The position numbers and the translations under genes were made by a program. From an uncultured bacterium (GTDB taxonomy: Bacteria; Verrucomicrobiota; Lentisphaeria; Victivallales; UBA1829), in NCBI GenBank assembly GCA_902778895.1, contig CACYZF010000015.1:1-62076 (forward strand): 62,076 nt of DNA, read 5' to 3'. The notes under the pieces are model-generated. The model was not told where the DNA came from and searched no databases. It saw nothing but the letters and a program-made list of their open reading frames with translations. Below are positions 44,818 through 52,600 of this stretch, piece by piece (the stretch's first letter is position 1; every line of letters begins with the position of its first letter).

Positions 44818-45089
44818 AACTTTGTTTTGCCTAACTCTTGAAAACGCCGAATCCATCCGGTCGGCACATGATACGGGTGAAAAAAGACAAGTCCCGGAAC
44901 CATCCTGCAAATCCGGTTGGGAAACCGGATCCGCACCTGCATACCCTAACCAGCGATCCCGTTCAAACCGAGCTGAAACCCATACTCGGACGGGATGCCG
45001 GCCCCTTTTTCACATTCTCCCATTTTGGAAACGGCGGACCTGCACCGATACGCCGCGGAATGGTTCCGGGACTTTTGCGTCATGATAAT
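44818..45089. other. Leader of the DUF3793-flavodoxin operon
   Basis: This is the leader downstream of the promoter at 45117-45090, about 265 bases long and GC-rich. It contains a partial copy of the hairpin family (AAGTCCCGGAACCATC, 44893-44908) and a tRNA-arm-like motif (CTAACCAGCGATCC, 44946-44959). No gene is seen. A leader of this length could hold a regulatory RNA element, but I recognise no known riboswitch. Confidence 0.4.
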
Positions 45090-45117
45090 ACTATACCACG
45101 CTTTTTTGAGATGTCAA
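45090..45117 (-). promoter_or_regulatory. Promoter of the DUF3793-flavodoxin operon
   Basis: On the minus strand TTGACA (45117-45112), 16 bases, TATAGT (45095-45090). Confidence 0.7.
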
Positions 45118-45189
45118 GTTAGTTTCAACTAATTTTTTGAATTTTCTGAAAAACAGCTCGTCTCTCCTACATTTTTTCGTGTTTCCGGC

Positions 45190-45218
45190 TTGAAACCATC
45201 CCGCAGGGAAACTATATT
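45190..45218 (+). promoter_or_regulatory. Promoter of the flavodoxin-GPx gene
   Basis: TTGAAA (45190-45195), 17 bases, TATATT (45213-45218). The start codon is 55 bases downstream, behind CAGGAGG. Confidence 0.75.
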
Positions 45219-45273
45219 AAAGTAGTCGACAAAACGCCCTATCATATTTCTCATTCAAAAACAGGAGGTTTTC

Positions 45274-46338
45274 ATGTTGTTCCGTGCCATGCTCGTCTTC
45301 GCGCTGTCCGCCTTTACGGTCGTCAGCGCATCCGCCGCCGATGCGATGAAAAAGGTTCCGGTCAAGTCCGATCGCATCCTCGTCGCGTACTATTCCTGGA
45401 GCGAATCCGGCAACACGAAGTATTTCGCCGAACAGATTCAGAAAGCCACTGGCGGCAAGCGTGTCGAGATCAAGCCGAAGAACGCGTATCCGAAGGACTA
45501 CAGCGCCTGTCTGGCGCAGGCGCAGAAGGAGATCCAGGGCGGCATCCATCCTGAGCTTGCAAACGAGCCCGTTGACTTCAAGCAGTACGATGTGATCTTC
45601 ATCGGCTCCCCGAACTGGTTCGGCACGATTGCGCCCCCGGCTGCGAGTTTCCTTGCTTCCGCCGACCTGACAGGCAAGACCGTGATCCCGTTCTTCACCT
45701 ACGGCAGCGGCGGGATGCAGAACTGCGAACGCGACGCGAAGAAGCTGGCAGAAAAAGCCGCCGCCGTGCTCCCGGCCAAGGCGATCCGCGGCGCATCCGT
45801 CCGCGAGGCGGACAAGGAGATCGCCGACTGGATCGGTTCCTCGCTTGACATTTCCAAAGAAGAGGCCGATGCCGGATTCTACGGCTTCACGCTCACCTCG
45901 TGGGACGGCAAGGAAGTGAAGACAGCCGATTTCAAGGGTAAAGTCGTGCTCGTGGTGAACACTGCCACACGCTGCGGCTTCACTCCGCAGTACACTCGCA
46001 TCGAAAAGCTCTACAAGGATTACCACGACAAGGGGCTTGAGATCATCGACATCCCGTGCAACCAGTTCGGCTCGCAGGCTCCCGGCAGCGACGAGGAGAT
46101 CCACACGTTCTGCACGTCCAGCTACAGCACCACGTTCCCGCAGATGACGAAGAGCGATGTGAACGGCGACAAGCAGATTCCGCTGTACAAGTTCCTGAAG
46201 GCGCAGAAGGGCACGGAGGGCGACATCCGGTGGAACTTTACGAAGTTCGTCATCGACCGCAAGGGCGACGTCGTGAAACGCTTCGAGCCCGCGGGAAGCA
46301 TGGACGAGCTCGAATCGCTCATCAAATCCCTTCTGTAA
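45274..46338 (+). CDS. Exported fusion of flavodoxin-like domain and glutathione peroxidase
   Basis: The ATG at 45274 follows CAGGAGGTTTTC. Residues 1-22 (MLFRAMLVFALSAFTVVSAS) are a Sec signal peptide. Residues of about 33-190 form a Flavodoxin_4-type domain: ILVAYYSWSESGNTKYFAEQ for the FMN phosphate loop and IFIGSPNWFGTIAPP for the second FMN loop. After a linker (SKEEADAGFYGF) residues of about 200-354 are a complete glutathione peroxidase: VNTATRCGFTPQY with peroxidatic Cys near 233, IPCNQFGSQAPGS and WNFTKFVID. The enzyme has Cys, not selenocysteine. Separate domains of both kinds are common. The covalent, periplasmic combination suggests a flavin domain that might hand electrons to a peroxidase. 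That link is my inference. It has its own promoter; nothing looks broken. Confidence 0.9.
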   Translation: MLFRAMLVFALSAFTVVSASAADAMKKVPVKSDRILVAYYSWSESGNTKYFAEQIQKATGGKRVEIKPKNAYPKDYSACLAQAQKEIQGGIHPELANEPVDFKQYDVIFIGSPNWFGTIAPPAASFLASADLTGKTVIPFFTYGSGGMQNCERDAKKLAEKAAAVLPAKAIRGASVREADKEIADWIGSSLDISKEEADAGFYGFTLTSWDGKEVKTADFKGKVVLVVNTATRCGFTPQYTRIEKLYKDYHDKGLEIIDIPCNQFGSQAPGSDEEIHTFCTSSYSTTFPQMTKSDVNGDKQIPLYKFLKAQKGTEGDIRWNFTKFVIDRKGDVVKRFEPAGSMDELESLIKSLL

Positions 46339-46387
46339 AGCGCTGAAGAACTGCCAGAAGCAGGAACCTATCAAACCCAAACGAACT

Positions 46388-46421
46388 CAGCCCTCGGAAC
46401 CATCGCTGGCTTCGGGGGCTG
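46388..46421. repeat. Hairpin family, copy 4
   Basis: CAGCCCTCGGAACCATCGCT and GGCTTCGGGGGCTG fold as one hairpin, and 26 or more bases match the copy at 17483-17514. It lies 50 bases after the peroxidase stop and probably ends that transcript, though no T-run follows. Confidence 0.6.
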
Positions 46422-46451
46422 AAGTTGATATTTATCTCGAATTTAGAAACG

Positions 46452-46480
46452 AAAAAGGCCAAATCCTTGAGGAGATGGCC
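46452..46480 (-). terminator. Terminator of the GFG-rich protein
   Basis: On the minus strand GGCCATCTCC-TCAA-GGATTTGGCC forms a stem with an internal mismatch, followed by TTTTTCG. Confidence 0.7.
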
Positions 46481-46507
46481 CTTGAAGAATCATTTGTTTT
46501 TCAGAAT

Positions 46508-47776
46508 TCAGAAGCCGAAGGCTCCCTGCGGTCCAAAGCCGCCGAATCCTCCGAAGCCGCCCTGAGGCGCGGGACCTTCGAAACTGCCGAAGCCGCCCTG
46601 AGGAGCAAAGCCGCCGAAACCACCCTGAGGAGCAGGTCCACCGAATCCGGCATCGAAGCCGCCACGGGGAGCAGCGCCGCGTTCGCGATTCTGGCGTCTG
46701 CCTTCGTGTCTGCCTTCGCGTCTGCCACGGGGCTGTCTGTCCTGGATCGAGGCTTTCGGAGTACCGAAGTCAGCCTGCGGAAGAGGAGCTGCGCCGAGAC
46801 CGAAGTCAGCCTGCGGAAGAGGAGCTGCGCCGAGACCGAAGCCACCGGTCGGAGCCGGAGCAGCGCCGGGTCCGAAACCTGCATGAGGACCAAACTGAGG
46901 CGCAGGTCCGGCAGCGGGTCCACCGAAACCGCCGAAACCGCCGAAACCACCGAAATCACCAGTCGGAGCCGGAGCAACACTGATCCCGAAGCCCCCCTGC
47001 AGAGCAGGAGCCGGACCAACAGCGGGAGCGCCAAAGCCTAACTGCGGAGTCTGAGCGATGCCGGGAGCACCGAACCCAGTGGAAGGAACAGGTGCTGCGC
47101 CAAACCCGATGCCAGCCTGCGGGGCCGGAGCGGGACCAACAGCGGGAGCATTGCCAAAGCTGCCGAATCCACCGAATCCACCGAAATCGCTGGTCGGAGC
47201 CGGAACAGCACCCAAGGCACTGAAGCCCGCCTGCGGTGCAGGAGTTGCACCGGGAGCGCCAAAGCCTAACTGCGGAGCCGGAGCGATGCCGGGAGCACCG
47301 AAGCCTGTGCCAAGAGCAGGTGCTGCCCCGAAGCCTGCCTGCGGGGCCGGAACGGGACCAGCCTGCGGGCCGAGACCGAAACCACTCTGCGGGCCGAGAC
47401 CGAAACCAGCCTGCGGGCCGAGACCGAAACCAGTCTGCGGGGCCGGAGCAGGACCAACAGCGGGAGCGTTACCAACCCCGTCAAATCCTCCGAAGCCTCC
47501 GAAATCACCGAAGCCGCCAGCGGGAGAAGCCCCGAAGCCAGCGGTCGGAGCCGGAGCAGCGCCAATGCTGCCGAAGCCTCCAAAGTCAGCGCCAGGTGCA
47601 GTCATTCCGGGTCCATTGAAGACTCCGGCAGGAGCGGGAGCGGCTCCCGGTCCCATGCCGGGACCGCCAAAACCGCCTGTGCCGAGCCCCATTCCTCCGC
47701 CAAAGCCTTGTGCGTAGGTGTTGACGGACACGATTCCAGTAATTGCGAGGACGATGAGAGTAGTAATTTTCTTCAT
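46508..47776 (-). CDS. Secreted GFG/Pro/Ala-rich low-complexity protein
   Basis: The ATG at 47776 follows AAGGAGATCGACT. A signal peptide (MKKITTLIVLAITGIVSVNT, then YA-QG) leads to about 400 residues with no folded domain. They are made of units such as APAPQAGFG, GFGLGPQA and FGGFGG. Residues of about 345-375 are basic (RRGRREGRHEGRRQNRERG), like an RGG region, and the C-terminus returns to APQGGFGGF and ends GAFGF. Phe-Gly and Gln-rich composition resembles silk-like or FG-type sticky sequences. The gene is full of in-frame tandem DNA repeats (24- and 36-base units). It has its own promoter and terminator, and lies next to two other secreted GGFG-rich proteins in the same orientation. Function unknown; a structural or matrix role is inference. 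Confidence 0.75.
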   Translation of the reverse strand: MKKITTLIVLAITGIVSVNTYAQGFGGGMGLGTGGFGGPGMGPGAAPAPAGVFNGPGMTAPGADFGGFGSIGAAPAPTAGFGASPAGGFGDFGGFGGFDGVGNAPAVGPAPAPQTGFGLGPQAGFGLGPQSGFGLGPQAGPVPAPQAGFGAAPALGTGFGAPGIAPAPQLGFGAPGATPAPQAGFSALGAVPAPTSDFGGFGGFGSFGNAPAVGPAPAPQAGIGFGAAPVPSTGFGAPGIAQTPQLGFGAPAVGPAPALQGGFGISVAPAPTGDFGGFGGFGGFGGPAAGPAPQFGPHAGFGPGAAPAPTGGFGLGAAPLPQADFGLGAAPLPQADFGTPKASIQDRQPRGRREGRHEGRRQNRERGAAPRGGFDAGFGGPAPQGGFGGFAPQGGFGSFEGPAPQGGFGGFGGFGPQGAFGF

Positions 47777-48028
47777 AGTCGATCTCCTTAGTTATATGGG
47801 TTGTAGGATATCGGACAAGGGGTCCGCAAGTTGTTCCTACGGTGTCCGTTTGCGATTCACATCTGTGTTTTCATATCAATTAACGAATAGCTATTTAGAA
47901 ATATTGTATTGTATGGTTTCTTTTTTGATTATTTCATTTCATGCTTTCATTATAAGTCATTCTTTTTCTATTTTATCAACATGATTTATGCTGGAATCAT
48001 GAAAACATGGAAACAACTAATCAACAAC
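47777..48028. other. AT-rich spacer upstream of the GFG-rich gene
   Basis: This is very AT-rich and has no gene. It holds the ribosome-binding site and probable promoter of the GFG-rich gene; I see no operator-like repeats. Confidence 0.4.
47949..47979 (-). promoter_or_regulatory. Possible promoter of the GFG-rich gene
   Basis: On the minus strand TTGATA (47979-47974) and TATAAT (47954-47949) are separated by 19 bases, longer than optimal. Confidence 0.4.
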
Positions 48029-48102
48029 AGAAAAGCACATCCGCCGCACGGATGTGCTCACACATGGGGTGTCGAGTAGTGCCGGGCTTACGTTCCGGCA
48101 CA
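48029..48102 (-). terminator. Double hairpin terminator of the SGNH hydrolase operon
   Basis: On the minus strand a first hairpin GTGCCGG...CCGGCAC (48102-48079) is followed by AGCACATCCG-TGCGG-CGGATGTGCT (48058-48034), a perfect ten-base stem ending in TTTTCTG. Confidence 0.8.
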
Positions 48103-48114
48103 GGATTTTCTCAA

Positions 48115-50031
48115 TTACTTGCAGTATTTCTCGACGTATGGACGGATGGCGTCGGCCCAGATCTGATAGCCCTTGGCTGTCGGATGCAGGAAATCGGCCA
48201 TGATGTCACGTTCGAGGATGCCGTCCTTGGTCAGGAACTTCGGGCCGAGGTCTTCATAGAAGATGGTCTCGTTGTCGGCGAACTTCCTGATGATCTCGTT
48301 TGTGGCGGAAATCTTCGCACGGTTCTGATCGTTGGGAGTGTTGCCTGACGGGAAGATGCCGAGGAGCAGTATCTTGGCGTTCGGAGCTTTTTTCTTCAGC
48401 GCCCTGACGCAGAGGCGAATGCCATCGGCGGTCGCAATGGGGCCGCCCTGGTTCCAGCCGAAGTTGTTGACGCCGATGAGGAGCATCACGAGCTGCGGAT
48501 CGATCTTCGAGAAGATATCTGTCTTTTCAATCACGTACAGAATGTTCTGGGTGCGGTCGCCCGCGAAGCCGAGGTTCAGCGGATGGTACTTGGCGTAGTT
48601 CGCATTGTACACTTCGCTTCCGGCCTGTTCCCAGAAATGCGTGATGGAGTCGCCGACCATGACGAACTTGATGTCCTTGCCTTCCTTCTCGGCCTGCGCG
48701 GTCTTTTCCTGAATGCGCTGGACGTAGTTCTGGCTGAGCTGGGGCGTGGTCACGAGCTGGTAACCGAAATCCTCTTCGGCACCGAGTACGGTCTTGCCCA
48801 GCGGAGATTCGCAGTCGGCGATGAAAGCCTTGATGGAGTCCAGCCAGATCTGATAGCCCTTCTCCGCAGGATGCAGACGGTCGGAATTCATCACACCATG
48901 GATGAGGTTGCCCTTTTCATCGGTGAACTTCGGGGTGAGGTCTTCATAGAACACGGTCTTGCCGTCTGCGAAATCTTTGATGATCGCGTTGGTGGTGGCG
49001 CACTTGTCTCCGAGACCGTCGCCGCGCGGGAAAATGCCGTAAAGCAGAATCTTGGCCTTCGGAGCCTGTTCCTTGATGGCGAGGACGCACTGACGGATGC
49101 CTTCCGCCGTGCCTGCGACTTCAGCTTCGTGCGTGCCAAAATTGTTCGTGCCGATCATGAGCGTGACATATTTCGGCTCAATGAGCTTGAAGATGCCCGC
49201 GTCCTTGATCACATGAAGCGTGTGCTCGGTGCGGTCGCCCGCGAAGCCGAGGTTCAGCGGATGATACTTCGAGAGTTCCTTGTATGCGTCCTGTCCGCCG
49301 CTGAGGAAACCGCGAGACGGATTCTCCCAGAAATGCGTGATGGAATCGCCCACGAGAACGAGCTGGATGTCCTTGCCTTCCTTTTCGGCCTGTTCTTTTT
49401 TCTCCTGAATGCGCTGTGACCACTGCAGATTCAGCGCGGCAGTCGTGACCTTTGCCGTGCCGGGATCGGAGGCTGCATCGGCGACCGGTTGGTCGAGGGC
49501 GGATGTCGCAACGGAAGCGCCGCCCATGCCGGGGAAGCCACCCATACCGCCGAAGCCGCCCATCATCGGGAAACCACCCATGGGCATACCGCCGAAGCCG
49601 CCCATGCCGCCGCCGAACATAGCACCGAAATCAGGCATTCCGCCACCCATGCCTCCTCCCATCGGAGGCATTCCACCGCCGAAACCGCCCATGTCACCGA
49701 CTGGCATACCTCCGAAGCCGCCCATACCTCCCCCCATCGGAGGCATTCCACCACCGAAACCGCCAAAACCGCCCATATTCATTCCTGGCATGGAGTCAAA
49801 ATTACTCTCCTGTGTTTGGAATGAGGTATTTGAATCATCTTCTTCCTTCGCGTTTTCCTTCAGAAGAGATTTTGCAGCGTCGGAAAGCAACTCCAGTTCA
49901 GCCATATCAACAAGCTGATCCAGTTCCGACGAGATCTTGTCTGTGCTGTTGGATGTGGTTTCCTGCGCTCCAAGAGCTGTCATAGTCATTATTGCCACGA
50001 GTGTTCCGGATAGAAACATTGTTGTTTTCAT
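48115..50031 (-). CDS. Secreted tandem SGNH/GDSL hydrolase with GGFG/GGM-rich segment
   Basis: The ATG at 50031 follows GAGGAGACAAGC. The signal peptide is MKTTMFLSGTLVAIMTMTAL (cleavage near GAQ). Residues of about 81-171 are low complexity: MGGFGG, GGGMPPMGGG and FGGMP units. Two SGNH hydrolase domains follow, near 200-415 and 430-638. The first has VLVGDSITHFWE, IGTNNFG and SDRLHP; the second has VMVGDSITHFWE, IGVNNFG and ADFLHP. Both keep the Ser, Gly, Asn and Asp/His blocks, so both should be active. They resemble PAF-acetylhydrolase-like SGNH esterases, often sugar-ester deacetylases. Each domain is preceded by the helix QRIQEK..QAEKEGKDI, showing duplication of one unit. It is co-transcribed with the GspC-like gene upstream (59-base gap). 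Substrate unknown, probably extracellular polymer. Confidence 0.85.
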   Translation of the reverse strand: MKTTMFLSGTLVAIMTMTALGAQETTSNSTDKISSELDQLVDMAELELLSDAAKSLLKENAKEEDDSNTSFQTQESNFDSMPGMNMGGFGGFGGGMPPMGGGMGGFGGMPVGDMGGFGGGMPPMGGGMGGGMPDFGAMFGGGMGGFGGMPMGGFPMMGGFGGMGGFPGMGGASVATSALDQPVADAASDPGTAKVTTAALNLQWSQRIQEKKEQAEKEGKDIQLVLVGDSITHFWENPSRGFLSGGQDAYKELSKYHPLNLGFAGDRTEHTLHVIKDAGIFKLIEPKYVTLMIGTNNFGTHEAEVAGTAEGIRQCVLAIKEQAPKAKILLYGIFPRGDGLGDKCATTNAIIKDFADGKTVFYEDLTPKFTDEKGNLIHGVMNSDRLHPAEKGYQIWLDSIKAFIADCESPLGKTVLGAEEDFGYQLVTTPQLSQNYVQRIQEKTAQAEKEGKDIKFVMVGDSITHFWEQAGSEVYNANYAKYHPLNLGFAGDRTQNILYVIEKTDIFSKIDPQLVMLLIGVNNFGWNQGGPIATADGIRLCVRALKKKAPNAKILLLGIFPSGNTPNDQNRAKISATNEIIRKFADNETIFYEDLGPKFLTKDGILERDIMADFLHPTAKGYQIWADAIRPYVEKYCK

Positions 50032-50090
50032 GCTTGTCTCCTCATATCGCTGGAATTGAGTTTGAAATGTTGTACTGTCAAAAGTTGAGA

Positions 50091-51263
50091 TCAGAATCCA
50101 AATCCGCCGAAGCCACCGCCTCCGAATCCGCCCATGCCTCCGGCACCACCAAAGCCACCCATGCCGCCAGCTCCTCCTCCGAAACCGCCCATGCCTCCAG
50201 CGCCACCAAATCCCCCCATGCCACCGCCGAAGTCCATGCCTCCTCCAAATCCGCCCATACCTCCGCCGAAATCCATGCCGCCGCCAAAACCGCCCATGCC
50301 TCCGCCGAAGTCCATGCCGCCGCCGAAACCACCCATGCCGAAGCCCATATCTCCAAAGCCGCCCATGCCGAAGCCGCCCATGCCGAAGCCGCCCATGCCG
50401 AGTGCTCCATTGGCCGAATTCCCGGATGTGCCTTGCATCGTGAGCTCGATTCGTTCCTGATTGCGGGTGAGCGTGGCGGTCGAGGGCGTCACAGCTGCGA
50501 GCGTGTAACCGTTCGGGAGTGTTTCGCCTATGCGGAAATACTGCTTATTGGAATTGGAAGCGGTCGCTGCCGTGATGCCGTCTATGGGAAGCCCGTCACG
50601 TCCTAAAACACGCTGCTGATTCTGATTCTGAAGGAGCGCGATCTGCTCGTTGGCACGGTTCAAACGCTGACGAAGCAATTCGGTCTGCTGAGGCGTGACG
50701 CCGGGGCTCATTTGCAGGGTTTGAAGCAGGGAAGACAGCTCAGCGCGATTCTCCAGCGCTTCCTGCATCTGCTGTTCCTGAGCAGCCGCAAGTTCTTCGG
50801 CATTGGGCATATTGTTATTGTTCCGGTTGCTGTTATTATTTCGTCCGGGCTGCTGCCACATGTTCATCATCTGCATGCCGCGCTGGAGGATGATCGCCCC
50901 CACGACTTTTCCGATGGTGAACGTGCCGACGAGCGTCATGTCGCCTCGATTGACCAGCATGGCCATTGTTCTGGTATTATTTGTTGTTGGCTTCGGCGCA
51001 CGTTCGGGATCGAAGATGTTCAGCGCCACGGTGGTCGCGACCTGATTCTCCGTAGACATGGGCGCGCTGACAAATCCCCAGGGCTGCTGCCACGGCTGTT
51101 GCGTCTGCGCGACAGGGGTTGGTTGCGGAGTTGCTGCGCGGCGTTCCCTTTTTGCTGTCGTGGCGACTTCCGCTTCGACCGAAGGTTCGCTCAACCATTC
51201 GTATGTGTTGAAGCACACGAAGGCAGCAAGGATCAAGTTGGCAAAAATCAGGACATGTCTCAT
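50091..51263 (-). CDS. Membrane-anchored GspC-like protein with GGFG-rich C-terminus
   Basis: Start chosen at 51263 (MRHVLIFANLILAAFVCFNT) behind AAGGAGAACGGG; a start 36 bases upstream lacks a site. Of 390 residues, 1-20 are a membrane anchor and a Pro/Gln-rich linker (TPQPTPVAQTQQPWQQPWG) follows. The domain IFDPERAPKP...LVGTFTIGKVVGAIIL...QYFRIGETLPNGYTLAAV and TATLTRNQERIELTM resembles the homology region of type II secretion protein GspC or PilP-like pilus proteins. An Asn-rich and coiled segment sits inside it. The last 105 residues are GGFG, GGMDFGGG and AGGMGGFGG repeats ending GFGGFGF. No other secretion genes are nearby. It is the first gene of a pair with the tandem SGNH protein. 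Assignment to GspC is tentative. Confidence 0.65.
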   Translation of the reverse strand: MRHVLIFANLILAAFVCFNTYEWLSEPSVEAEVATTAKRERRAATPQPTPVAQTQQPWQQPWGFVSAPMSTENQVATTVALNIFDPERAPKPTTNNTRTMAMLVNRGDMTLVGTFTIGKVVGAIILQRGMQMMNMWQQPGRNNNSNRNNNNMPNAEELAAAQEQQMQEALENRAELSSLLQTLQMSPGVTPQQTELLRQRLNRANEQIALLQNQNQQRVLGRDGLPIDGITAATASNSNKQYFRIGETLPNGYTLAAVTPSTATLTRNQERIELTMQGTSGNSANGALGMGGFGMGGFGMGGFGDMGFGMGGFGGGMDFGGGMGGFGGGMDFGGGMGGFGGGMDFGGGMGGFGGAGGMGGFGGGAGGMGGFGGAGGMGGFGGGGFGGFGF

Positions 51264-51599
51264 TCCCGTTCTCCTTATAAAATGGGCTTTGGGCCGCACG
51301 CTCCGTTTTCGTCGGGGGTGAGGCAGATGCGGAAACAGCTGCGGGGTGCTGATCGCCGCGTTCTGCCGGGAGAAGGAGATTGCTGCCGGGATGTTTGATA
51401 AAAATAGTAATATTTTCTAAATCATTTAACGTTTATCGCATAGCATTTATTTTGCATGTTTGTGAAAAATGAAAGACTTTTTGTTCGTTTTAAACAATAT
51501 TCGGCATTAAAAAGCTAAAAGAATGAAAAGAAATCTCAGCTCGTTTTATGGCTTGAGAGGATAGACATGTATCGGTCTTGCCCGATCCGGCAGGATTCT
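51264..51599. other. Intergenic region upstream of the GspC-like gene
   Basis: The right half (51390-51560) is AT-rich and should carry the promoter, but no pair of boxes is convincing. The left half is GC-rich leader. No gene is seen. Confidence 0.4.
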
Positions 51600-52406
51600 T
51601 TACAGAGTCATGCTACGCCCGACGGGAAGCGTGGCGACCTCGCAGGCTAGGCGGGAACGGAGATATTCCACCGCGTTCTCCCCGGTGCAGTGCATCAGAA
51701 TGAGGCGTTCGAGGCCCAGCGAGGCAAGATAGGCCGCAGTGCGTCCAAGTCGCTCTTCACTCGCATGTCGCAGATGAAGTCCGCCGATGATGGTACGTAT
51801 GGCGATGTCCGGACGTGCTTTCCGGTAGGCTTCGACCGTGTTGATGATCCCGGCGTGACAACAACCTGTAATCAGCACGCCGGAGTTCAGCAGGAGTGCC
51901 TGTTCCTCCGGGATGAGATTCGGCGTCGTGCATGCTTCGTCAGAGAAGAAATGCCCACCGCAGTCTTCGCCGGATTCGCGGGGGATCGGTCCGGTCAGGA
52001 AGATTCCAGGATAAATCCCGGTGAAAGCATCGATTTCGTGAACTTGGCATTTCGCCAGGACACTCTGAGATTCGGGCGGCATCGTGATCCTGTGTTTCGT
52101 GCCGTCGTCGTGCAGACTCCAGCACGGTTCCATTATTCCTCGCCCGACATAGACCGGAGTTCGTGGCGGCTGGTCGAGTTCCACAAGTCCGCCCGTGTGA
52201 TCGTAATGCCCGTGCGACAGCACGATATCCGTGGCCGAATTGAGATCAAGTCCCATTCGGGCGGCGTTCGGGATCAAAGTATCGCCCGCACCCGTGTCGA
52301 ACAGGATCCGGCGGCCGTTCGTTTCGAGGAACAGCGACAGCCCGAATTCGGACATATATCCCGCTTCGGCAAGGGTATCGACAATGCAATGAATCGTGGC
52401 TGACAT
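51600..52406 (-). CDS. MBL-fold metallohydrolase (COG1237-like)
   Basis: The 268-residue protein has the metallo-beta-lactamase motif HGHYDHTGG near residue 65, further ligands in GCCHAG and GGLHLRHA, and the N-terminal strand FGLSLFLETNGRRILFDTGA with the conserved Asp. It resembles the group annotated as 7,8-dihydropterin-6-yl-methyl-4-aminobenzene phosphate synthase or simply metal-dependent hydrolase of superfamily II (COG1237). Length fits the group. There is no signal peptide, so it is cytosolic. No good ribosome-binding site precedes the ATG at 52406, and a palindromic element lies 50 bases upstream. The true substrate is open. Confidence 0.82.
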   Translation of the reverse strand: MSATIHCIVDTLAEAGYMSEFGLSLFLETNGRRILFDTGAGDTLIPNAARMGLDLNSATDIVLSHGHYDHTGGLVELDQPPRTPVYVGRGIMEPCWSLHDDGTKHRITMPPESQSVLAKCQVHEIDAFTGIYPGIFLTGPIPRESGEDCGGHFFSDEACTTPNLIPEEQALLLNSGVLITGCCHAGIINTVEAYRKARPDIAIRTIIGGLHLRHASEERLGRTAAYLASLGLERLILMHCTGENAVEYLRSRLACEVATLPVGRSMTL

Positions 52407-52457
52407 CGTTCAAGTTTAAAGGAATAATGGCCAAAAAGGCGGTTTTCTTGTTTCCCC

Positions 52458-52552
52458 GTCTCAATGAGCCTGAATCCCTGTTTTGAGGGTAAAATAAAGC
52501 GGTATTGTGGATTTTTGTCTCAATGAGGCAGTCCAAAATACCGCTACAAGAT
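52458..52552. repeat. Palindromic element, GTCTCAATGAGAC family, long form
   Basis: This 95-base sequence differs from 36058-36150 at only a few positions: GTCTCAATGAGCCTGAA, TTTTGAGGGTAAAATAAA, GCGGTATTGTGGA, GTCTCAATGAGGC and TCCAAAATACCGC. The outer arms pair into a hairpin. It lies between the end of the hcp operon and the MBL gene, both on the minus strand, and may also act as terminator of the former. Confidence 0.75.
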
Positions 52553-52600
52553 CACGCTTTACAAACCAGCGACCTTAGAGCCATTCCGGCTTCCTTCCTT

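Noticed and set aside
44860..45090. A riboswitch in the leader of the DUF3793-flavodoxin operon
   Set aside because: The leader is long enough, but I could not recognise FMN, cobalamin or other known riboswitch cores. The inverted repeats are explained by a partial hairpin-family copy.
45970..45976. Selenocysteine in the glutathione peroxidase domain
   Set aside because: The active-site codon is TGC (Cys), with no in-frame TGA.
50130..50460. Regularly spaced repeats resembling a CRISPR array
   Set aside because: The units of about 36 bases are in frame and encode GGFGGGMDFGGG repeats; spacers are not unique. No cas genes are present anywhere in the window. The same applies to 47360-47440.
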